64,000 nt of DNA from Palsa-870 sp035937155 (GTDB lineage: Bacteria > Chloroflexota > Dormibacteria > Dormibacterales > Dormibacteraceae): NCBI GenBank assembly GCA_035937155.1, contig DASYVJ010000004.1, forward strand, positions 1-64,000, given 5' to 3'. Numbering within the stretch: position 1 is the stretch's first letter; each line of letters begins with the position of its first letter. Of this stretch, positions 58,571-64,000 are shown in pieces. The notes below the pieces were generated by a model that was given only the letters and a program-made list of their open reading frames with translations, did not search any database and was not told the origin of the DNA. Both the position numbers and the translations under genes were made by a program.

Positions 58571-59077
58571 ATGAGAGTCGTACTCGGTCATGGCGCATCC
58601 GGCACCGCGGCGTCGATGAAGCCTTATGTCGTCGGTTTCAAGCAGCGTGGAATCGACGCCATCGCAGTGGACCTTCCTCGCGGAGGTGCTGAGCGAGCGG
58701 TCCCGGTCTTCATCAAGACCTCGGGTCGAGGACATGATGTCATCGGCGGCGGTCAATCATTCGGCGGAAGGGTCGCGAGCATGGCCGCGGTCGAGGCGGA
58801 CTTCGGTGGACTCGTGCTTTTTTCGTATCCGCTGCATCGTCCGGGCTTCACCGACCAGCTCCGCATCGAGCATCTGCCGTTGATTCGCTGCCCGACCCTC
58901 TTTCTGAGCGGTGACCGCGATCCGTTTGCTCGTATCGACCTCCTGAAGCAGTATGTGAAGCTCGTTCCACACTCCCGGCTCGAGATTTTCAAGGGCCAGG
59001 GCCATGGACTGCTCGCCGTCCTCGACCAGGCACTCGACGTGGCAGCGGAATTCATCCATACCGAGGTCATTGCGTGA
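58571..59077 (+). CDS. Small alpha/beta hydrolase (KANL3/Tex30-like)
   Basis: Starting at MRVVLGHGASGTAASMKPYVV (58571), this 168-residue hydrolase has the oxyanion GHGASG, nucleophile GGGQSFGGRVAS, the acid in LSGDRDPFA and His in GQGHGLLAVL. The short form, without a cap domain, matches dienelactone-hydrolase-like KANL3/Tex30 proteins. Substrate is unknown. It is followed by two hairpins at 59116-59172. Confidence 0.85.
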   Translation: MRVVLGHGASGTAASMKPYVVGFKQRGIDAIAVDLPRGGAERAVPVFIKTSGRGHDVIGGGQSFGGRVASMAAVEADFGGLVLFSYPLHRPGFTDQLRIEHLPLIRCPTLFLSGDRDPFARIDLLKQYVKLVPHSRLEIFKGQGHGLLAVLDQALDVAAEFIHTEVIA

Positions 59078-59115
59078 GGGGAACCCCCCACCCGTCGCTG
59101 CGCGCCGGCCTCTAT

Positions 59116-59139
59116 CTGAGGGGGGAAGTCCCCCCTCAG
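59116..59139. terminator. Perfect hairpin after the KANL3-like gene
   Basis: CTGAGGGGGG (59116-59125) pairs with CCCCCCTCAG (59130-59139) around AAGT. The 10-bp G/C stem has no T-run. It lies 39 bp after the hydrolase stop. Confidence 0.7.
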
Positions 59140-59140
59140 G

Positions 59141-59172
59141 GTGCCGCGCCTGGCGAAGCCAGTTCGCGGCAC
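59141..59172. repeat. Second, two-tier hairpin immediately downstream
   Basis: GTGCCGCG (59141-59148) pairs with CGCGGCAC (59165-59172), and inside it CTGGC pairs with GCCAG around GAA. Two strong hairpins within 57 bp suggest a REP-like element or a tandem terminator. Confidence 0.65.
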
Positions 59173-59201
59173 ACCCCCCTGGGCGAGCGGGGAGGCATTC
59201 T

Positions 59202-60080
59202 TTGACGGCGAGTCAGCACATGGTCCAGGCCAACGGCCTTCGCTTCCGAGCCATGGTCGACGGACCGGCCGGCGGTGACATGTTCATCCTTCTCCACGGC
59301 TTCCCCGAAGGAGCCGAGTCATGGACAAAACAGATTGACGCCCTGGCCAAAGCCGGCCACCTCGCCGTGGCCCCGGATCTTCGCGGCTACGGCCTGAGCG
59401 ATGCGCCGGAGGGTGTGGAAAAGTACGCGATCGATCACCTCGTCGAGGACGTCGCGGGGATCATCAAGGCCTTCGGCAAGTCCGACGCGCATGTCGCCGG
59501 GCACGACTGGGGTGCTCTGGTCGCGTGGTTCTTCGCGGGACGCCATCCGGAGATGACGAAAACGCTGACCGCTTTGTCGGTCGCCCACCCGGCTGCGCTG
59601 GCCGAAGCCAGCCGTGTCGACACCGATCAGCGAGACCGGTCTCGCTACGTCGCCCTTTTCCTGCAGGAGGGTAAGGCCGAGCATGTGCTGGCCGACGAGG
59701 ACTACCGCCGCCTGCGCGCGATGTTCGCGCTCGGACCGAATCCCGACGCCGTGCCGCGCAGTGTGGTCGACCACTTCGCGCGTTCGCTGAGCCGCCCCGG
59801 CCGCATGACCGCGGCGCTCAACTACTACCGCGCGAACCTTGGCGCCGGAGGTGGGGCGTGGGCAGCGCTGACACAGGAGTTGAAGATCGCGACACCCACC
59901 GCCCTGCTGTGGGGCGATCAGGACCCGGCGCTCGGCCGGCGTGCGGTCGAGGCCACTGCGCAGCACGTCAAAGGGCCGTTCAGGCTCGAGGTTCTCGAAG
60001 GTGCGGGCCACTGGCTACAGTTCGAGCGGCCAGACGAGGTGAGCAAAGCGCTCACGCGCGCCGCCGGGAACTTTTATTAA
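59202..60080 (+). CDS. Epoxide hydrolase/haloalkane dehalogenase-like alpha/beta hydrolase
   Basis: I use the TTG at 59202 with GGGGAGG 6 nt upstream; ATG 59220 is the alternative. MVQANGLRFRAMVDG is followed by FILLHGFPEGAESW (oxyanion HGFPE), PDLRGYGLSDAP and the nucleophile aspartate in VAGHDWGALVAWFF (GHDWG), as in epoxide hydrolases. TPTALLWGDQDPALGR gives the acid and EGAGHWLQFERPD the catalytic His. At about 292 residues it is standard. The Asp nucleophile favours epoxide or haloalkane substrates over esters. Confidence 0.9.
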   Translation: MTASQHMVQANGLRFRAMVDGPAGGDMFILLHGFPEGAESWTKQIDALAKAGHLAVAPDLRGYGLSDAPEGVEKYAIDHLVEDVAGIIKAFGKSDAHVAGHDWGALVAWFFAGRHPEMTKTLTALSVAHPAALAEASRVDTDQRDRSRYVALFLQEGKAEHVLADEDYRRLRAMFALGPNPDAVPRSVVDHFARSLSRPGRMTAALNYYRANLGAGGGAWAALTQELKIATPTALLWGDQDPALGRRAVEATAQHVKGPFRLEVLEGAGHWLQFERPDEVSKALTRAAGNFY

Positions 60081-60090
60081 GCTTGCAGCG

Positions 60091-60369
60091 GTGCTTGACG
60101 GGACCGATCAAAATCGGCGGCAGGGTTTGCGCCGGCTCGACGACATCCTCGAAACGCTCGAGCAGCTCAACCTTCACGATAAGACAGAGTTGTCCGACCA
60201 CGTGGCGGAGGCCCTCGTCCTGTTGGGCATCGAAACTCCCCACGACGTACCCATCCCGCAGCTCATCGAGCGAGTGTGGGCGATGCAGCAGCCTTACCTC
60301 ATCACCATCGTCGTCGAGCGCCGCCGGCGCAGGCGGCGGAAGGTGTCTCCCGACTCCGGCCTCGCCTGA
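60091..60369 (+). CDS. Hypothetical protein, 92 residues
   Basis: The GTG start at 60091 gives an acidic, helix-rich protein (RLDDILETLEQLNLHDKTELSDHVAEALVLLGIETPHDVPIPQLIERVWAMQQPYLI) ending in a basic RRRRRRRK tail. Composition and codon use look real. No family is recognised, though the helical N-terminus resembles small DUF proteins. Its end overlaps the most upstream possible start of the next gene. Confidence 0.6.
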   Translation: MLDGTDQNRRQGLRRLDDILETLEQLNLHDKTELSDHVAEALVLLGIETPHDVPIPQLIERVWAMQQPYLITIVVERRRRRRRKVSPDSGLA

Positions 60370-61196
60370 CTCCGGATAGCGCACAACTGAAACCAGGCGA
60401 CTGGCTCGAGGTCTTTCACCGCATCGGCGCCGGTGTCCGCCGCGCGGTTGTTCCTCTCGCCGGGACAGAGGCCGGGCGCGTGCAGTTCGAGGTCGGCGCG
60501 GGTGGTGACACGACGATGGAGGTGGACCGGGTGGCGGAGGTTGTCGTCTTCGCTGAGCTCGAGGCCCTGGCCGGCCGAGGCGAGCGGTTCTCGGTTCTCT
60601 CCGAAGAATCGGGTTTGCGCAGCTTCGGCGCCGACTACCCGCTTGTCCTGGTCGATCCGGTCGATGGCAGCCTCAATGCGAAGCAGGGCGTCCCGCTGTT
60701 CGGGCTCATGCTCGCGGTGCTCGACGGGCCCGCCATCGACGACACGTTCGCCGGCTGCGTGTTGAACCTGATCAGCGGTGAGGCGTGGACGGCGATCCGC
60801 AAGCAGGGCGCGTGGCGCGACGGCGTGCCGCTGGAGGTCATTCCGCGACACGATCCAAAGCGTATCCAGATCCTCGGCCTCGAGAGCTCACCCCGCGCCA
60901 TCACGGTTGCGCGAACCCTCGTGGAGCGCTCGAGCAAGATCCGCATACTGGGTTCGATGGCCATCTCGATCGCGCTCACCGCGTCGGGCGGGTTCGATAT
61001 CTTCTGCGCGCCGATGCCGGTGCGCGTCTTCGACATGGCGGCGAGCCTGCTCCTGCTTGCCGAGACCGGCGGAGTCGCGACGGACATGCAGGGCAACCGC
61101 ATTGGACCCCTGCAGGCCTCCCTCGACCGCCGCACCACGCTGCTCTGCGCGCCCACCCGAGAGCTGCATGCCGAGGCGCTGAAGATCCTCGGATGA
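60276..61196 (+). CDS. Inositol monophosphatase family protein
   Basis: IMPase signatures in order: GDTTMEVDR (about 78-86), SVLSEESG (EExG metal site), LVLVDPVDGSLNAKQGVP (DPxDGSxN), then VFDMAASLLLLAETGGVATD. This lithium-sensitive-type phosphatase fold acts on inositol phosphates, 3'-phosphoadenylates or sugar phosphates. The GTG at 60276 overlaps the previous gene by 94 nt and the first 30 residues look like shadow, so the true start is probably around 60370, perhaps a CTG. It overlaps the glycosyltransferase start by 4 nt (ATGA). Confidence 0.88.
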   Translation: MGDAAALPHHHRRRAPPAQAAEGVSRLRPRLTPDSAQLKPGDWLEVFHRIGAGVRRAVVPLAGTEAGRVQFEVGAGGDTTMEVDRVAEVVVFAELEALAGRGERFSVLSEESGLRSFGADYPLVLVDPVDGSLNAKQGVPLFGLMLAVLDGPAIDDTFAGCVLNLISGEAWTAIRKQGAWRDGVPLEVIPRHDPKRIQILGLESSPRAITVARTLVERSSKIRILGSMAISIALTASGGFDIFCAPMPVRVFDMAASLLLLAETGGVATDMQGNRIGPLQASLDRRTTLLCAPTRELHAEALKILG

Positions 61197-62533
61197 TCTT
61201 CGCTCCCGAGCGAACGGTCTTCGTCTTGCTCAGCTTCGAAGGGCCAGACCTGTACAGCCGGGCAGGTGGTCTCGGGGTGCGCGTGAAAGGCCTGTCGCGT
61301 TCGCTCGCAAAACTTGGCTACCACACTCACCTCTACTTCTGCGGCGATCCCGATCTGCCCAGCGAGGAAACCCATGAGCGGGGCAAGCTGTATTACAGGC
61401 GCTGGTGTCAGTGGATCTCCGCGCAGCACCGGGGCGGCGTGTACGACGGCGAGGAGGGCAAGGTCCGCGACTGGAACTCGAGCCTGCCGCCAAGCCTGAT
61501 CGAGACCGTAATCGCCCCGGCCATCGCCGCCGGCAACAACGTTGTCGTGCTCGGCGAGGAATGGCACACGTCGTGGTCGATGAATTTGATCTCCGAGACT
61601 CTCTACCGGCGCGGCCTGCGCGACCGCGTGGTGATGCTGTGGAACGCGAACAACATCTTCGGCTTCCACCGCATCGATTGGGGAACGCTTGCGCTGTCCT
61701 CGACCATCACGACGGTGAGCCGCTACATGAAGTTCAAGATGTGGGACTGGGGCCAGAATCCCGTGGTGATCCCAAACGGGATCCCGCGCGAGTCGCTCGC
61801 CGACTCAGATCCCGAGGCGGTAGCCGAGCTCAGGGCCGCTGCGTCCGCGGATCATTTCTGTTTCAAGATTGGCCGCTTCGACCCGGACAAGCGCTGGTTG
61901 ATGGCGGTCTCTGCTGCGGCCTATCTCAAGCGTCGCGACAATCGCGTGAGGCTCTTGATCCGCGGCGGCCGCGAGGCGCACGGCGGCGAGGTGATGAGCT
62001 ACGCACGGCATCAGGGCCTGACCGTGGTCGATGCGCCAACGCCCTCTGACCCGGCGGCGTTGGCATCCCTGTTGCTCCAGAACCCTGCCGCGGACGTGAT
62101 CAACTTCACCAGCTTCATCAGCGACAGTCTGGTCCGGGTGATCTACTCGGCCTGCGATGCGGTGCTCGCGAACTCCGGGCACGAGCCGTTCGGCCTCGTC
62201 GGCCTCGAGGTGATGGCGGCAGGTGGCCTGGCCGTCACCGGTTCGACGGGTGAGGACTACGCGGATGGGTTTCGCAATGCGTTGGTCCTCGAGACCGACG
62301 ATCCGGTTGAGCTTGTCACCGAGCTGGCACTGCTGAAGGAGCGCCCCAAGCTGGCCGCGTCCATGCGCAGGCATGGCCGGACGACCGCTCGCGCCTATGT
62401 GTGGGAGAAGGTGATCGATCAGCTTCTCCTGCGCGTTGAGTTTGCTGCAGCGCAGCAGGCGGTGAGGCCGCTCCCGGCCGAAACCACCGGCAGACCCATT
62501 TCTGCGAGGAAGCGCGGCGCAAAAAATGGCTGA
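61193..62533 (+). CDS. GT4-family glycosyltransferase, glycogen-synthase-like
   Basis: The ATG at 61193 within ATGA gives 446 residues; a longer frame upstream is antisense to the IMPase domain and is rejected. GT-B fold: N-terminal SFEGPDLYSRAGGLGVRVKGLSRSLAKLGYHTHLYF (GGL donor/acceptor loop typical of glycogen and sucrose synthases), FKIGRFDPDKRW, and the C-terminal NSGHEPFGLVGLEVMAAGGLAVTGSTGEDYADGF (EPFGLVGLEVMA is the E-x7-E UDP/ADP-sugar motif). It is probably involved in alpha-glucan or trehalose-type synthesis with the flanking GH57 enzymes. Confidence 0.9.
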   Translation: MIFAPERTVFVLLSFEGPDLYSRAGGLGVRVKGLSRSLAKLGYHTHLYFCGDPDLPSEETHERGKLYYRRWCQWISAQHRGGVYDGEEGKVRDWNSSLPPSLIETVIAPAIAAGNNVVVLGEEWHTSWSMNLISETLYRRGLRDRVVMLWNANNIFGFHRIDWGTLALSSTITTVSRYMKFKMWDWGQNPVVIPNGIPRESLADSDPEAVAELRAAASADHFCFKIGRFDPDKRWLMAVSAAAYLKRRDNRVRLLIRGGREAHGGEVMSYARHQGLTVVDAPTPSDPAALASLLLQNPAADVINFTSFISDSLVRVIYSACDAVLANSGHEPFGLVGLEVMAAGGLAVTGSTGEDYADGFRNALVLETDDPVELVTELALLKERPKLAASMRRHGRTTARAYVWEKVIDQLLLRVEFAAAQQAVRPLPAETTGRPISARKRGAKNG

Positions 62534-63737
62534 GAACCTCGTCGTGTACACCGTGGTCCACCAACCAATGCGGTTGAAGCTGCCCGCGCGCGTCATCCCG
62601 TCCGGGTCACAGCCCGACGATTTCAGCGCCTTCTTGTTCGACGACGCGATGAATCGACGCTACTTCGACAAGGTGGCGCAGTACTCGTATCTGCCGGCCA
62701 CCGCAATGTTCCGCGATCTGACCAAGCGCGGCTGGCGCATGTCGATCGGTTTCAGCAACTCCTTCCTGGTCCAGGCGGAACAGTGGGGAGGCAAGGTGCT
62801 GGATGCCTTCAAGCGTCTGTGCGCCAGCCCCAACGTCGAGGTCGTCTGCGTCGAGCCCTACCACTCATGGCTCATGTACCTGGACATCGTCGAGTTCAAA
62901 GAGTCGATGCTCTGGGCGCGCCGCCGCCTCGAGGAGGTGTTCCAGAAACCAGTCGCCGTGACGGACACCACCGAGATGTTCATGTCGAACGACGTGTACT
63001 TCGCCCTCCAGCAGTGTGGCTTCAGCGGCGCATTCATGGAAGGCCGCGCATGGCAGCTCGGCTGGCGGGAGCCGACGCACGTCTATCGCTACCCCGGGCA
63101 GAACCTCGCGCTGCTAGCCCGCCATCACCAGCTCTCCGACGATGTCGGGTATCGGTTCTCCAACCAGGGTTGGGACTTCTGGCCGCTGATGGCCGACACG
63201 TATGCAGGCTGGGTGCGCGATTGCTGGGGTGACGTCGTCACGCTCGGCTGGGACTTCGAGACGTTTGGCGAGCACCATCGCCAGGACTCCGGGATCTTCC
63301 AGTTCATGCGTGCCTTCAACACGCAGATCAAGAAGAGAAAGGTGCGCATGATGCTGCCGTCCGAGGCGCTGGCCGAGCTGACCCAGCCGCGTTACGAGGT
63401 CCCGATCAACGAGTACGGGACGACGTGGGCGGGCGAGGGCGGCATGGAGTTCTTCCTGGGCAATGCGGCGCAGCAGGGCCTTTTCCGCCTGATGCATCAC
63501 GCGTACTCCAAGGCGAGGCTCACCGGAGACCCGCGGCTGATCGAGATCGCCCGGTGGCTGCTCCAGTCGGACAACCTGCATCTGATCCAGTGGTTCGGCC
63601 GTTCGGGACCTGCAGCCGAGGTGAGCGCGTACTTCACGCCGGATGAGTGGTGGGAGCTCGGCGGGCACGGCATCATCCGTGAGCAGCAGCGCGTCTACTT
63701 AAACTTCATCCGCGCCCTTGATGAGTACGCGAAGTAA
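62526..63737 (+). CDS. GH57-family glycoside hydrolase/transferase
   Basis: The 403-residue protein belongs to GH57 (alpha-amylase-like or branching enzyme). VYTVVHQPMRLKLP is the first conserved region (HQP). The probable nucleophile is Glu150 (TDTTEMFMSND), and the acid/base aspartate is in TLGWDFETFGEHH (D243). LARHHQLSDDVGYRFS and a C-terminal helical region (about 320-400) complete the fold. It starts 8 nt inside the previous gene and ends in TAA immediately followed by ATG of the next, so the three are coupled. Glucan remodelling is expected; precise specificity is unknown. Confidence 0.9.
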   Translation: MAENLVVYTVVHQPMRLKLPARVIPSGSQPDDFSAFLFDDAMNRRYFDKVAQYSYLPATAMFRDLTKRGWRMSIGFSNSFLVQAEQWGGKVLDAFKRLCASPNVEVVCVEPYHSWLMYLDIVEFKESMLWARRRLEEVFQKPVAVTDTTEMFMSNDVYFALQQCGFSGAFMEGRAWQLGWREPTHVYRYPGQNLALLARHHQLSDDVGYRFSNQGWDFWPLMADTYAGWVRDCWGDVVTLGWDFETFGEHHRQDSGIFQFMRAFNTQIKKRKVRMMLPSEALAELTQPRYEVPINEYGTTWAGEGGMEFFLGNAAQQGLFRLMHHAYSKARLTGDPRLIEIARWLLQSDNLHLIQWFGRSGPAAEVSAYFTPDEWWELGGHGIIREQQRVYLNFIRALDEYAK

Positions 63738-64000
63738 ATGAAGCCGATCCACGTCGCTTTCGTCTGGCATATGCACCAGCCGTATTACAAGGACGACCTC
63801 ACCAGCACCTACCTGCTGCCATGGGTGCGGTTGCGCTGTGCCAAGGACTACTACAAGATGCCCACCTTGCTGGACGGCTACCCGAAGGTCCGCGCCACTT
63901 TCAACCTCGTGCCGTCGCTGCTCGCCCAGATCGAAGACTACGGAAAGGAAGACTCGGTCGACCTCTTCCTCAACTTGAGCCGGCGCGACGCCGGCGAGCT
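63738..64000 (+). CDS. GH57-family protein, 5' part only (runs off the window)
   Basis: The start ATG immediately follows the TAA of the preceding GH57. MKPIHVAFVWHMHQPYYKDDLTSTYLLPWVRLRCAKDYYKMP is the canonical GH57 N-terminus (HMHQPYY). ATFNLVPSLLAQIEDYG is the second conserved region. Only about 87 residues are visible. It is a second GH57 in tandem and probably a cluster continuing beyond the window. Confidence 0.92.
   Translation, partial: MKPIHVAFVWHMHQPYYKDDLTSTYLLPWVRLRCAKDYYKMPTLLDGYPKVRATFNLVPSLLAQIEDYGKEDSVDLFLNLSRRDAGE

Noticed and set aside
1..64000. CRISPR array or integrase-bounded island
   Set aside because: No direct repeats with regular spacers and no integrase, transposase or Cas protein were seen. 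The only tRNA gene (36094-36186) has no repeated 3' end nearby.

Overview
The window is GC-rich bacterial DNA with frequent GTG and TTG starts, many 1-4 nt gene overlaps (ATGA, GTGA, shared CTAG stops) and a SOS box of the Gram-positive/actinobacterial CGAAC-N4-GTTCG type. The mix of genes (ImuA-ImuB-DnaE2 mutasome with a DUF6504 partner, SBP56 methanethiol oxidase, TAP-like lipoprotein hydrolase, LuxR-AAA-cyclase regulator, GH15/GH57 glycan enzymes, AAKK-rich micro-proteins) suggests an uncultivated soil lineage near Actinomycetota/Chloroflexota, for example Candidatus Dormibacterota. That placement is an inference. No phage, transposase, CRISPR array or rRNA was seen, and there is one tRNA.

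Layout. 0-5.8 kb: a gene-poor stretch with a GT87-like membrane protein, several unrecognised proteins and a soluble HD-GYP protein. 5.8-8.3 kb: ThuA/Gfo-Idh-MocA sugar pair and a GNAT. 8.3-11.6 kb: a complete molybdate locus (HTH-Mop regulator, modA, modB, modC, molbindin). 11.6-18.8 kb: GNAT, a 1081-residue AAA-TPR-LuxR-cyclase regulator, and a divergent methyltransferase followed by a hydrolase-glycosyltransferase fusion. 18.8-22.2 kb: a minus-strand operon of DUF2087, MFS_3 exporter, monooxygenase-like protein and ferritin-like/VIT1 transporter. 22.3-30.5 kb: membrane HD-GYP, CDP-alcohol phosphotransferase, a frameshifted SIMPL protein, SBP56 with a coupled membrane protein, DUF2277 and Fpg. 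30.6-36.2 kb: clpB, secreted hydrolase, a broken MEDS gene, VOC protein, tRNA-Ser. 36.2-49.2 kb: GH15, moeB, larE, glpK, two GT-C membrane glycosyltransferases, a group II decarboxylase, DUF1003. 49.3-56.6 kb: the SOS mutasome, interrupted by a duplicated and decaying lipoprotein gene. 56.7-60 kb: thiO, two tandem lysine-rich micro-protein units, two hydrolases. 60-64 kb: a translationally coupled IMPase-GT4-GH57-GH57 cluster that runs off the end.

The most unusual element is the pair of about 400-nt tandem units at 57.7-58.5 kb. Each has a conserved promoter-like start, a leader of about 215 nt containing a nearly invariant 81-nt core, a strong ribosome binding site, a 22-24 residue Ala/Lys/Pro peptide and a terminator. 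Other points of interest are the hydrolase-glycosyltransferase fusion beside the C-terminal-cyclase LuxR regulator, and the fossil evidence of segmental duplication inside the mutasome locus. Three loci (SIMPL, MEDS, second lipoprotein) carry frameshifts that could be real decay or sequencing errors.
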